NCBI RefSeq assembly: GCF_002811985.1
Contig: NZ_NPDU01000006.1
Coordinates: 36,827 to 100,826 of the forward strand
Length of the DNA stretch: 64,000 nucleotides
From: Leptospira adleri
GTDB taxonomy: Bacteria > Spirochaetota > Leptospiria > Leptospirales > Leptospiraceae
Direction: 5' to 3'
Position 1 is the first letter of the stretch, and each line of letters opens with the position of its first letter. This document shows positions 38,050 through 49,832 of the stretch, piece by piece. Position numbers and translations under genes: made by a program. The notes below the pieces were generated by a model. It worked only from the letters and a program-made list of their open reading frames with translations, did no database searches and had not been told where the DNA came from.

Positions 38050-38656
38050 TTGGATATCCTGAAAATTCTGGGAAGCCCCCGGAGAAAGAAGATCGAACGA
38101 GGGATTCTATTCCTGTTTAAACCTCCTTTGCGGGGAGTCAATGATTCTTGGAAGGATTTCGATGACAGCTTCGTAACCCCCTTCTTTTTCGACGAGGGTT
38201 CTATAGGAACTCCTTGTCGGAAAAACGACGATCTTTCGTGAAAAGCCGCGCGCCCCGCCCGGATTTAGGGTGGTGGGGTGGGGGGCGGAAAGTTCGGGAA
38301 AGTTTTCCTTATCAGAAAATCATTTTTTTACAAGAAAAAATCCTCCTTTGTAGGAACTCACACATCCATTCTTTTTTAAGTCCGGATCGATTCTGAAGCG
38401 CCTTTCCCTCCGTATCTTTAAGGATGAGGAGTTCCCGCACTTTTTGAGAAGTCGGATCGGATCTTAATTTCGAAAAGTATGAGTTCCTACTTTTTCAAGA
38501 CTTTCAGGGAAGAATCCGATTCTTTCGAAAAAAGGGAGTTCCCGCATTTCCGGAGACTTTTCTAAAAGACCGAAAAGATTTAATTCTAAAGAAAAGCCGA
38601 ATTCTTCTTGGCAGGGACTCGTCTAAAACAATGAATACAGAGTAAGGAAGAAAAAC
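38050..38656. other. Long intergenic region rich in dispersed motifs
   Basis: This 607-bp divergent region between ppk1 and the Rrf2 gene contains no gene. GGAACTC-type motifs lie at 38202-38216, 38350-38363, 38426-38437, 38477-38490 and 38534-38545. A G/C-rich island at 38248-38289 contains G-runs on the plus strand. It should also hold both promoters. Confidence 0.75.
38248..38289 (+). repeat. G-rich island, possible G-quadruplex
   Basis: A GCGCGCCCCGCCCGG block is followed by GGGTGGTGGGGTGGGGGGCGG. This composition differs sharply from the AT-rich surroundings. Four closely spaced G-runs could fold into a quadruplex, or the two G/C halves could pair with each other. Function unknown. Confidence 0.5.
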
Positions 38657-39100
38657 TTGGCAATTCCCAGTCGTTACGCAGTTGCAATTCATATTCTCAC
38701 ATTCCTGGAAAATGGAAACGGGGGAGATACGACTTCCGACACGATAGCGCAGTCCGTAGGAACCAACCCGGCGATCGTCCGGACTCTCACGGGAAAGCTC
38801 AGAAAAGCGGGACTTGTTTTGACGAGACAAGGGGTTCCCGGAGCGAGTCTTGCCAAGCCGGCGACGGAGATTCTACTTTCCGATATCTACCGCGCGATTG
38901 AGGATTCCGATTGTCTTTTTAACGTTCACGATCATCCCAAACAAGATTGTTCCGTAGGAATGGGAATTCTCCCGGCCCTAGAATGTATCTTTGCTCAGGC
39001 GCAAACCGCCCTCGAAGCCAAACTCGGAGAATTCTCACTCGCCGACGTAATGAAACAGGTTCGAGGCGAATGTCTGAAAAAAATGTCTCTTACGAGCTGA
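38657..39100 (+). CDS. Rrf2-family transcriptional regulator
   Basis: This 147-residue regulator has an N-terminal winged helix (SRYAVAIHILTFLENGNGG; TNPAIVRTLTGKLRKAGLV). The C-terminal part carries Cys86, Cys98, Cys110 and Cys139 around HDHPKQDCSVGMG. The layout resembles the YwnA branch of Rrf2; the Cys residues may sense redox stress or bind a cluster. TTG start at 38657 with AAGGAAG upstream. A nitroreductase follows 118 bp later and is the likely target. Confidence 0.84.
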   Translation: MAIPSRYAVAIHILTFLENGNGGDTTSDTIAQSVGTNPAIVRTLTGKLRKAGLVLTRQGVPGASLAKPATEILLSDIYRAIEDSDCLFNVHDHPKQDCSVGMGILPALECIFAQAQTALEAKLGEFSLADVMKQVRGECLKKMSLTS

Positions 39101-39218
39101 TAAAATTGTTTTCTTCTTTCCTTTTTTCAGGCCCAACTTGTTAAAGTGTTTGTAACAGGACAACAAGAAGAGTTTCAAGAAACGGAAATGGAAGGAAAAT
39201 CAAAAGGAGAATTTGGAC

Positions 39219-39866
39219 ATGGAATTACTGGAGAAACTCAAATGGCGTTACGCAACAAAGAGAATGACGGGAGAAAAAGTCCCTCGGGAAAAAGTGGAAA
39301 GAATCTTAGAGGCAATTCGACTTACTGCTTCCGGATTCGGACTGCAACCTTACAACGTCCTTGTAATCGAGGATGAAGAATTAAAACGCCAAATCCGACC
39401 GATCGCAAACAACCAACCCCAAATCGAAGAATCTTCGCATCTCCTCGTGTTCGCCGCGTGGGAGCAGGTAAGCGAAGAAAAAATCCGGGATTACATCCGA
39501 CTCATCTCCGAGACCAGAAATCTTCCCGTGGAATCTTTGGAAGGATTTAAGAATTCCATGTCGAACTGGTTTAAATCCCAGAGTCCGGAAACAAGCTACA
39601 ACTGGGCCGCGAGACAGACATATATCGCGTTTGGAACCGGAATCGTCGCCGCGGCGGTTGAAGACGTGGACGCAACCCCGATGGAAGGATTCAACTCCAA
39701 AGCGTTGGATGAACTGCTGCATCTAAAAGAGAAAGGTCTGAGATCGACGTCGATTCTAACTTTGGGTTACAGAGATTCGGAAAAAGACTCGCTCGTAAAG
39801 GCGATTAAGGTAAGAAGGGCCAAGAAAAATTTTGTGATCGAGTATTCGGGAGTTCCCGTTTCGTAA
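39219..39866 (+). CDS. Nitroreductase-family NAD(P)H oxidoreductase
   Basis: This FMN-dependent nitroreductase-fold protein has about 215 residues. It has the FMN-binding opening RYATKRMTGEKVP and ASGFGLQPYNVLVIED. SYNWAARQTYIAFGTGIVAAA forms the dimer helix, and TSILTLGYRD closes the fold. The ATG at 39219 has AGGAG nine bases upstream; a TTG two codons earlier is too close. The substrate is unknown. The adjacent Rrf2 regulator suggests redox-responsive expression. Confidence 0.85.
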   Translation: MELLEKLKWRYATKRMTGEKVPREKVERILEAIRLTASGFGLQPYNVLVIEDEELKRQIRPIANNQPQIEESSHLLVFAAWEQVSEEKIRDYIRLISETRNLPVESLEGFKNSMSNWFKSQSPETSYNWAARQTYIAFGTGIVAAAVEDVDATPMEGFNSKALDELLHLKEKGLRSTSILTLGYRDSEKDSLVKAIKVRRAKKNFVIEYSGVPVS

Positions 39867-40569
39867 AAAGTGAATTAGAATATTCAAAATACAAAATATT
39901 CCGGTTTTAGAATGTGATTTTAGATTTATCCTTCGAGATTTAGGAGTCTCTGCTTTAGGTTTTAGGTGAAAAGAGATTTTCGGAGGAGTTTCTTTGATAT
40001 CCAGATTCTTGCCGAAAAGTGATCCCAAAAAGAGGAAGGTCTTATTTCATAAAGTTTACAAAAAAACCCGAAGAATTTTGCGAGAGAATCAGGGAGAAAT
40101 TTGTTTTTCGATGATCCAGGTTTTAAGAATTTCGAGATCGTCGATCACTTGAATCTTATATTTACCGGAGATTCCGGGAAGAATGTTCCAACCAAAATAC
40201 CGGATCGAAACCTTCTATTCCGGTTGAAGAATCCAGTCGATTCTTTTGCAAACCGAATCCGGATTGCAGACCTCGATTTTTAAATCCCGTTTTCCCGGTT
40301 TACGAATTTCTAATGCGATGATCGGTCTCTTCTCAGGATGGAACGTTTCGTCGCATTCGGAAAGTTTGTTTTTTGAAAGTTCCGAACAGATTTTAAAATC
40401 CTCTTCAAAGAACGATTTTCCCGCCGGAAGAATGTTCGAAGGATTCCAATAGACGACTCCTTCTTTGAGTTCTTTGTAAAAAAGACGAATTCAAATCTTA
40501 TCTCCGAATACATTGGTTCTTCCTACTTTGATGAGCATATAAAAAAGAATTCTTTCTTAGAAAGAAATT
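39867..40569. other. Intergenic region with decayed gene
   Basis: This 703-bp region lies between the nitroreductase and the DUF1801 gene. The left 220 bp is AT-rich with nothing recognised. The right part carries the broken gene at 40089-40513, listed separately. Confidence 0.6.
40089..40513 (-). pseudogene. Frameshifted remnant of an unrecognised protein
   Basis: Consecutive minus-strand frames each read like protein but are interrupted. One starts near 40513. A long middle frame reads [20 protein letters not shown] and later [20 protein letters not shown], stopping at 40215. A third frame reads [20 protein letters not shown] and stops at 40089. At least two frameshifts are needed to join them. 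The middle part contains several Cys ([20 protein letters not shown]) and may come from an exported protein. The parent family is not recognised. Confidence 0.55.
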
Positions 40570-40971
40570 TTAGATAAACCCTCGACGTTTTCTCTTGGAG
40601 CTTTGCCCTGTCGGCTCGTCCAAGATCACCGCTTCCAAAAGAAAATTTCGCAAAGCCTTCGAGTCGATTTCTTCTTTTGAACCGTAAGAGATCGATCTTA
40701 CGATCTTTCTTTCGCCGGCAAAGAGTAATTTCCGAGGATCGGAAAGAAGATTTCCCTTGCAAAAACCGAATTCCACACCCGATTTCGGACCGAGAGGAAC
40801 GGAAGAGGGCCAAATAAAACAGATCCTTGTGTTGAGAAAATAATAGGGCACGTTGTATGAAATCTTCTCTTTTACTTCCGGAATCGACTCGAACACAAAC
40901 TCTCGAAGAGTCGAGACGATTTCTTTTTCTTCCTCCGTGAGTTTTGTAAAAAAGGATTCAAAATTCTTCAT
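40570..40971 (-). CDS. DUF1801 (YdhG-like) protein
   Basis: This protein has about 133 residues. The opening MKNFESFFTKLTEEEKEIVS and SIPEVKEKISYNVPYYFLNT match DUF1801, and GVEFGFCKGNLL is the conserved core. The basic C-terminus (SSKRKRRGFI) is unusual. Start chosen at ATG 40971; upstream codons are atypical. Function unknown. Confidence 0.72.
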   Translation of the reverse strand: MKNFESFFTKLTEEEKEIVSTLREFVFESIPEVKEKISYNVPYYFLNTRICFIWPSSVPLGPKSGVEFGFCKGNLLSDPRKLLFAGERKIVRSISYGSKEEIDSKALRNFLLEAVILDEPTGQSSKRKRRGFI

Positions 40972-41204
40972 GTTCTTTTGCGGTGTTGAAAAGTGCAACA
41001 CTGACGAACTCGGTTGACAGATATCATACTACTGTCCCACCAAAACTTAAATTTCTGAGTCAAAAATATCACGGTATTCAAGCCGGATCTTTTTCACTTT
41101 TCGTTTTTTCAAAAAGAGAAGAAGAATTTTTTTATCAGTTATACTTCCGAAGTCGTAGTTCGAAAAAAAATGTATCGGAAACCCATGTCGAACGACGTCC
41201 GATT

Positions 41205-41687
41205 CTATCGTTTGTATCGGATCGGAATCCAAAATTCTTCCTCCGAATCGGGATCTCCATTCTTATACTTGTCTCCCAGCTTTTCAAAATGAGGTCTTTC
41301 GTCTAAGACGTAATCCGAATTCGGCAGCCAAGTTTCAAAGATATATTGAAACGTTTTGTGACCTTCGCTTGCTCCGCCTTTATGCAGAAAAACCGAGTAA
41401 AGACCTTTGGGAATCGTAATGGTTTCCATTTCGGAAGGAATCCAATCTGTATCTTGAACTTCCATCGCGGCCCATTTTACGAATTCTTTATTCGGATCAA
41501 AGTTTGCAAAGTAGGAAGAATCATAGATTTGTATCGAATATAAATCGGTTCCTATGGAGTTTTTGATTTCATTCTTTCTCGGCATAAAACTTTGCCAAAG
41601 GTCCGCCGTTTTATTTTGGGTCAACGACATGGTCATTCGTTTTCCGATCAGTAATTTTCCGAGAATCGTTTCTAATCTTGATTTCAT
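41205..41687 (-). CDS. GyrI-like effector-binding domain protein
   Basis: This 160-residue protein is a stand-alone GyrI-like/AraC-effector-binding domain. Landmarks are WQSFMPRKNEIKNSIGTDLY, KWAAMEVQDTDWIPSEMETI, TIPKGLYSVFLHKGG and WLPNSDYVLDERPHFEKLG. Such domains bind small hydrophobic or cationic ligands and may inhibit gyrase or act as hydrolases. No DNA-binding domain is present. Confidence 0.8.
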   Translation of the reverse strand: MKSRLETILGKLLIGKRMTMSLTQNKTADLWQSFMPRKNEIKNSIGTDLYSIQIYDSSYFANFDPNKEFVKWAAMEVQDTDWIPSEMETITIPKGLYSVFLHKGGASEGHKTFQYIFETWLPNSDYVLDERPHFEKLGDKYKNGDPDSEEEFWIPIRYKR

Positions 41688-41781
41688 TGAAAGGTTGAAT
41701 CCTGATTGACCTCAAAAGACGAGACTTCCCGTATTTCTTTGTTCCCATAAAGTAATTTTGAGAAAAACGTTTGAAACCGAC

Positions 41782-42498
41782 TTAAAACAATCCGAGCACA
41801 AATCCCGCGAGAGCGGCCCCGCTCAAAGGCGCAGCCACGGGAAGCCATGCGTATTTCCAATTCGAAGAACCTTTTCCCGGAATCGGAAGAAGGAAATGTG
41901 CGAGCCTCGGTCCGAAGTCTCTGGCCGGATTGATCGCGTAGCCCGTGGTTCCTCCCATCGAAAGCCCGATGCTCCATACAAGAATCCCGACTAAAAATGC
42001 TCCGAAGTGGGTGGTCAAACCTTGCATCGTCGGAGAGAAGATGGACACGATTCCTAAAATCAATAAAAAAGTTCCTAAGAATTCGCTGAAAAAATTGGAA
42101 GCGGTGTGAGAGATCGCGGGCTCGGTCGAAAAGACCGCGAGAATTTTTCCCTTATCCTTCGTTTCTTTCCAGTGAGGAAGATAATGCAAAAAGTTGAATA
42201 CGGCTCCTAAAAAAGCGCCGGCGATCTGAGCGGGAAGGTATATTAGAATTTTTGAATAATCTCCTGACTTGATTGCGAACGCGAGCGTCACCGCAGGATT
42301 GAGATGAGCGTCGGGACTTCCGAAGGCGTTCGAAGTAAAAATTCCGAGCATCACGGCAAAGGCCCAACCCGCGGTGATCACGATCCAACCGCTGTCTTTG
42401 GATTTACTGTGTTCGAGTAAAACGCCTGCGACGACTCCGTTTCCCAAAAGGATCAGAACGAAAGTTCCTAAAAATTCTCCCAAAAAAGGCGATGTCAT
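41782..42498 (-). CDS. MIP-family aquaglyceroporin
   Basis: This channel has about 238 residues and six helices. The two pore motifs are NPAVT (first half) and NPARD (second half). The Asp after the second motif is the glycerol-facilitator (GlpF-type) signature. Glycerol transport is therefore more likely than water only. The ATG at 42498 has a GGGGG ribosome-binding stretch; a longer frame reaches 42531. It diverges from fliD. Confidence 0.9.
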   Translation of the reverse strand: MTSPFLGEFLGTFVLILLGNGVVAGVLLEHSKSKDSGWIVITAGWAFAVMLGIFTSNAFGSPDAHLNPAVTLAFAIKSGDYSKILIYLPAQIAGAFLGAVFNFLHYLPHWKETKDKGKILAVFSTEPAISHTASNFFSEFLGTFLLILGIVSIFSPTMQGLTTHFGAFLVGILVWSIGLSMGGTTGYAINPARDFGPRLAHFLLPIPGKGSSNWKYAWLPVAAPLSGAALAGFVLGLF

Positions 42499-42568
42499 AA
42501 TTCCCCCACGAAAATCGGGACCAAAATCCACGGATTTCTAAGATCGGCAATTGGTTTTTGGAGCCCTC

Positions 42569-42610
<42 letters not shown>

Positions 42611-42630
42611 GTAAAACTTAGGAGGACAAG

Positions 42631-44550
42631 ATGCCCGCATTTACGATTCCAGGACTTAGCTCCGGTCAAGACACGAATTTGATCGTAAAAAAACTGGTGG
42701 AATTGGAAGGAAAACCGATTCGCCGACTTGAGCAACAGAATTCGTTTAACAAAGCTCAAGTAAAAGCGTGGAACGATTTGAAAATCGTGACCACCGACCT
42801 CCAGAATAAAACCAGAGCACTCATCTCTTTTACCGCTCCGTTCGCAATGAAGAATATCGTTTCCGAACCGGAAGGCGTCGTAAGCGGAGACGCGTCTCGT
42901 TCCGCGAGCGCCGGAAAACGCAAAATAGAAATCAAGGAACTCGCGACCTTTCATCAAGTTTCCGGAGACAAAACGGACGCGAACAAACAGATTCCGGCGG
43001 GAAGTTTTAAAATTTTTTCCGGAGATTCCGAAAAGGAAATCGAATTCTCCGGAGGAACGATCCGAGATCTCGCGGCCGCGATCAAAGTATCCGCGGCTGG
43101 ACTTGTGAACACCGGACTTGTAAAAGTGGACGGAGACAACTACGTTCTCACGTTGACCGCCGGCCTTTCGGGAAAAGAGCGCAAACTCAAGTTTGAAGAT
43201 GCGAACGGAGTTCTTCAAGCGTCCGGTCTTGTGGGCGCGACGAACCCTGCCGACCCTACGAAAGAAATCAATCTTCTTCCGGAGGCGGATCAGATTCTCG
43301 TATTTCAATCCAAAAAATACGGAGTCGCCGCCGACGCAAAACCGACTTTCAAAGAAGAGAATGGAAAAAAATGGATCGAAGTTGCCAGCGTAGGATCTTT
43401 TCAATTCGGAATTCCGACCTCGGAATTAAAGAAGAATACGAAGATCGAACTCATCACACCTACCCAACTTGCCTCCGAAGACAAAGTAGAATTAGGAATT
43501 CTTTATAAAGAAAACGATAAGGAGAAGATGGTCTTGGAAACCGCTTCCAAAGAGGAAGGAAAGATCGTTCTCAATCTCAAGAGTTTTCCGTCGGGAATGA
43601 AGGCACACAAGATTCTTTTTGCGAACTCCAGCGGAAAGACGGTTGTTTTAGAAAATTTTCATATAGTCGTTCCCGGAGAATTTAGAGGCGCGAAGCCCGC
43701 GAAGGAAATCACCGAAGCAAAGGACGCCGTATTCTTAGTCGACGGAATCGAAGTCAATCGTCCGAAGAACGAAGGTTTAACGGACGTCCTCGACGGAGTT
43801 TCGATGAATCTCCTCAAAAAAACGGAATCACCCGTGAGCATCGACATCAAAACAGATTCCGATAAGGGACTCGAGATGATCAAGGAATTCGTAGCCGCAT
43901 ACAATACCGTATTAAAGTTTTCTAAAGAATCCACGGCGGTGGACAAGAACGCGCAAGTAAACGACGGAAAAGAGGACGGCGGAGAAATCGGACAAACCTT
44001 CTGGGAAGGAAAAACCAAAACCGGCCTTTTATCGGGAGAACATACGGTCCTTCGTCTCATCGCCGGAATGAAAACGGTAGCGAGTTCTTCTTATCCGGTT
44101 ACGGGCGAGAACCCCGTCCGAATGTTAAGCGACATCGGAATTTCGACGGGAAACGTCGGAAGCAAATGGGCGGATATACAAGACGGGTTTTTGATTCTCG
44201 ACGAAGAGAAACTCAAAAGCAAACTCGCCGAAAATCCTGACGCGGTACGAAACCTTTTCGCGATCGATACCAATTCCGACGCGAGAATGGATACCGGAGT
44301 CGCAGTCGATCTTTTGGAACACGTAAAACCTTACACGCAATATGCGGGAGGACTCGTTTCCGGAAAGGTAAAGATGCTCGAAGAGCAAGTCACGGATAAC
44401 AATAAGAAGATCAAGGAATATGAAAATCATCTCGTGAGTTACGAGAAAAAACTGAAATCCAAGTTTCTTTATATGGAACAGGGAGTCGGTAAAAACAAGG
44501 CCGTGGGAGCGTATCTGAACAACAATCTCAGAGGCGCTAAAAGCGAGTGA
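42631..44550 (+). CDS. fliD: Flagellar filament cap protein FliD (HAP2)
   Basis: FliD caps the growing filament and folds exported flagellin. The 639-residue protein has the N-terminal D0 segment MPAFTIPGLSSGQDTNLIVK, a central region with VSGDASRSASAGKRKIEIKE, and the C-terminal part VRMLSDIGISTGNV, KSKLAENPDAVRNLFAID and a coiled coil near 575-620. GGAGG lies upstream of the ATG. It is co-transcribed with the downstream gene (18-bp gap with GGAGG). Confidence 0.92.
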   Translation: MPAFTIPGLSSGQDTNLIVKKLVELEGKPIRRLEQQNSFNKAQVKAWNDLKIVTTDLQNKTRALISFTAPFAMKNIVSEPEGVVSGDASRSASAGKRKIEIKELATFHQVSGDKTDANKQIPAGSFKIFSGDSEKEIEFSGGTIRDLAAAIKVSAAGLVNTGLVKVDGDNYVLTLTAGLSGKERKLKFEDANGVLQASGLVGATNPADPTKEINLLPEADQILVFQSKKYGVAADAKPTFKEENGKKWIEVASVGSFQFGIPTSELKKNTKIELITPTQLASEDKVELGILYKENDKEKMVLETASKEEGKIVLNLKSFPSGMKAHKILFANSSGKTVVLENFHIVVPGEFRGAKPAKEITEAKDAVFLVDGIEVNRPKNEGLTDVLDGVSMNLLKKTESPVSIDIKTDSDKGLEMIKEFVAAYNTVLKFSKESTAVDKNAQVNDGKEDGGEIGQTFWEGKTKTGLLSGEHTVLRLIAGMKTVASSSYPVTGENPVRMLSDIGISTGNVGSKWADIQDGFLILDEEKLKSKLAENPDAVRNLFAIDTNSDARMDTGVAVDLLEHVKPYTQYAGGLVSGKVKMLEEQVTDNNKKIKEYENHLVSYEKKLKSKFLYMEQGVGKNKAVGAYLNNNLRGAKSE

Positions 44551-44568
44551 TTCAAGCAGGAGGGTGAA

Positions 44569-45525
<957 letters not shown>

Positions 45526-45549
45526 CGGAAAGGAACTCTACGGAAAAGT

Positions 45550-45579
45550 TTGGGCGAATCCGTCCTCGGCTTCGCCCAA
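45550..45579 (+). terminator. Hairpin after the fliD operon
   Basis: Perfect 9-bp arms TTGGGCGAA and TTCGCCCAA enclose a 12-base loop, 25 bp beyond the stop. No T tract follows. A second, mutually exclusive stem CCGTCC (45560-45565) with GGACGG (45580-45585) is also possible. Confidence 0.5.
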
Positions 45580-45602
45580 GGACGGACCGCGCTTTCCGCT
45601 CC

Positions 45603-45664
45603 AATCAACCGATTGAAAATCCGCAGAGAAGAAATCGAATGAATCGAAGCGCAATCGGTTGATT
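45603..45664. repeat. 13-bp inverted repeat
   Basis: AATCAACCGATTG (45603-45615) and its exact complement CAATCGGTTGATT (45652-45664) are separated by 36 bp. They lie between the convergent fliD operon and the phosphatase genes. It may be a transcription-stop structure or a protein site. Confidence 0.5.
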
Positions 45665-45704
45665 CCGCTACAATCGCTTTCGCTTCTGTGTAACGGAATT
45701 CCGT

Positions 45705-47501
45705 TTAAAAAACTTCAAGACAAAAGATCGTAACGTCGTCCGACATTTCTCCGCCGCCGTAGGAACTGGAGTAGGATAGAATGGAACGGATCATAGAACT
45801 CGTGTCGTCGCTCACCAAGGATTTAACCGCGTCCAAAAATTGAAGTCTGCCTAAGATATTACCTTCACCGTTTCTCACTTCGAATAAACCGTCCGAGTAA
45901 AAAAGGATCCGATCTCCCGGAATCAGATTCAATTCGTATCTATGAATTTTAGGGGAAGCGATCGCAAAAAGAATTCCGCCTGAGCCCTCGATAAAACTGC
46001 ATTCTCCGTTGCGGATCAAAAGGCCCGGGTGATGACCGCCGTAGCTGTATTCCAATCTTCTAATGGAAGGAACATATCTCATGTAAACGGAGGAAAGAAA
46101 GTGCAACGTGATCGTATCTTTTAGAAGATGGTGCATAAACAGAAGATTCTGATCCGTAAGGGTGCTTCTTCCGGTCGCCGCGCCGAACGCAATGGAGGTC
46201 ATGGCGGCCACCATCGCCGCCGAGATTCCGTGACCGGAAACGTCTCCGAAAAGGATGTGAAGACTTTCGTCTTTTTCCTTTTTTACGTTAAAAATATCCC
46301 CGCCCACTTTCACATACGGCTGAAAATAAGAATGAATTTTGTAATTCGGAGAATCCGGGAAATCTCTGGTCGTGATCATCTCTTGAATATCCCGAGCCAG
46401 ATCCAAATCCAGGTCCAATCTATATAACAATTTTCTAATTTTTTCCAAGGACTCTTTTTTTTCTGTGATGTCCCGGAGGATATAAACCTTTCCTCCGTTT
46501 TTGCCGGAAAGAGGAATCGGAGAAGAAGAGACTTCCAGATATTTATTTTCCGGAGCGTGAAAAAAATCTTCCTGAAAACCGATCGGATTTTTTTCGCCGT
46601 TCACCCTTAGGTTGATAAATTCTTTTCTTTCAAAATAGGAATCCGAAGGAAAATCTTCTAGATAATCGCAAAGGTTGAGCTTCATCCCCATACCCAAACC
46701 TTCCGGAAGATTCAACATCTTTCTGGCCGAAAGATTAGTAAAGAGAAGGGTTCCCTTGGAGGACAAAAGAACCACACCTTCCCTGATTTCGGAATAGAGT
46801 CTGAGCGCGATATGCTCCAGCTTCAAATCCATAAATCCGTATTTGTGAATCGCGATAAAGATGCAGATCGACTGAATCACCGCTGCGCTTCCGCTCATCG
46901 GAGGAAACGTAAGAGAAGGGTTTATAAATCTTGGAAGAATGGTAGTGAGAAAACTGAAGACGAAGGTGGCGATGGTTCCGTACGCGACGAGTCTGGATTG
47001 TTTTTTAAAAAAAGAATTGGAGGAACGCAAACTCCTAACGATCAGAAGCAACGAACCGAACAAGGTCGGGGCGCCTATGACGATCGTGCTGACCGCAAGA
47101 TAGAGAGGACCGGTGACGATCACGTCTCCCCAGTAAGCTCTTGTGCTTCCGGAAATCACCAAATCGGTGCTAATCGCTATGATAAAGGAGATCAAGGAAA
47201 GACCGCGAAAAAAATAGATCAAAAAACGGAAAGAGGCGGCGGCGAACTCTACTGCAAACTCGAAGAAGAGACAACCGATAAAGATCCAGGAGAAAGATGA
47301 AATTTTAAAAATAATTTCAGGTAAGTTTCCGGGCAAAAAGGACCAGTAGAGAATGAGCGCGATATGCCAGATGGATAAGAAAAAGGAAAATCTAAGATAA
47401 AGATTTACGGTTCTGGATTTGCCTTTGAGCGCGCTCACATACGCGAACAAACATCCGTTGATCATCAAAGCCGCAAAGGGAATGAGAACGTATGGATTCA
47501 T
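45705..47501 (-). CDS. 7TM-PAS-SpoIIE (PP2C) phosphatase, copy 1
   Basis: This 598-residue inner-membrane protein has an N-terminal block of seven helices (about 1-220) of the histidine-kinase N-terminal 7TM type. A PAS-like domain follows (SEIREGVVLLSSKGTLLFTN), then a C-terminal SpoIIE/PP2C phosphatase domain (about 385-598) with VKVGGDIFNV, FGDVSGHGISAAMVAAMTSI, YSYGGHHPGLL and SDGLFEVRN. It should dephosphorylate a STAS antagonist. It is 4 bp downstream of a close paralogue. Confidence 0.85.
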   Translation of the reverse strand: MNPYVLIPFAALMINGCLFAYVSALKGKSRTVNLYLRFSFFLSIWHIALILYWSFLPGNLPEIIFKISSFSWIFIGCLFFEFAVEFAAASFRFLIYFFRGLSLISFIIAISTDLVISGSTRAYWGDVIVTGPLYLAVSTIVIGAPTLFGSLLLIVRSLRSSNSFFKKQSRLVAYGTIATFVFSFLTTILPRFINPSLTFPPMSGSAAVIQSICIFIAIHKYGFMDLKLEHIALRLYSEIREGVVLLSSKGTLLFTNLSARKMLNLPEGLGMGMKLNLCDYLEDFPSDSYFERKEFINLRVNGEKNPIGFQEDFFHAPENKYLEVSSSPIPLSGKNGGKVYILRDITEKKESLEKIRKLLYRLDLDLDLARDIQEMITTRDFPDSPNYKIHSYFQPYVKVGGDIFNVKKEKDESLHILFGDVSGHGISAAMVAAMTSIAFGAATGRSTLTDQNLLFMHHLLKDTITLHFLSSVYMRYVPSIRRLEYSYGGHHPGLLIRNGECSFIEGSGGILFAIASPKIHRYELNLIPGDRILFYSDGLFEVRNGEGNILGRLQFLDAVKSLVSDDTSSMIRSILSYSSSYGGGEMSDDVTIFCLEVF

Positions 47502-47505
47502 CGGA

Positions 47506-49245
<1,740 letters not shown>

Positions 49246-49416
49246 ACGAAAGAAATCTGTAATAACCTCGAAATGCCAGGATAAAAGATCGCCCGGACCA
49301 CCGGCGGAAAAGAGGCGGAATTCCAATCCTATTATTGGTTTTGACGAGGAATTTGAAACTATAAAATATTTATTTACAGCTTGCTCCGAAACTTTATTTC
49401 ATTTTTTCAGAAAGAT

Positions 49417-49456
<40 letters not shown>

Positions 49457-49787
49457 ATAAAAATACCGTTCTTTTTGAATGCAAGATGCAAAAAAAAATA
49501 TTGTAAGAGGGTGGAATCGGATCGGTTTCCGCATTTACAAAATTCGGAAACTGAAAGTTCGGATCAAAATCAAAAAAAGGTTTCACGAAATTCTAATGGA
49601 TTATCGATCCTAAGTTTTGTGAAGGATAGAATCCGTTTCATCCAAGCGGAAACGCAACGGTTTCCCATCCTAAAATATTTTTGAAAATTGGAAATAAATA
49701 ATTTCTGATCGAAAGATTAAAATTTTCACGAAAACCGCGTGAAAAAGCGAAAGTCGGTTGAGGGGAATTCTGAAGAGAAAAACGGCG

Positions 49788-49825
49788 CTCCCCTTGATTT
49801 CGACGGATTTGAAGATCAAAGGGAG
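49788..49825 (-). terminator. Candidate terminator of the FadL-type gene
   Basis: Arms CTCCCCTTGAT and ATCAAAGGGAG (one mismatch) enclose a 16-base loop. On the minus strand a five-T run follows shortly. The hairpin starts 8 bp after the stop codon. Confidence 0.65.
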
Positions 49826-49832
49826 ATGGATT

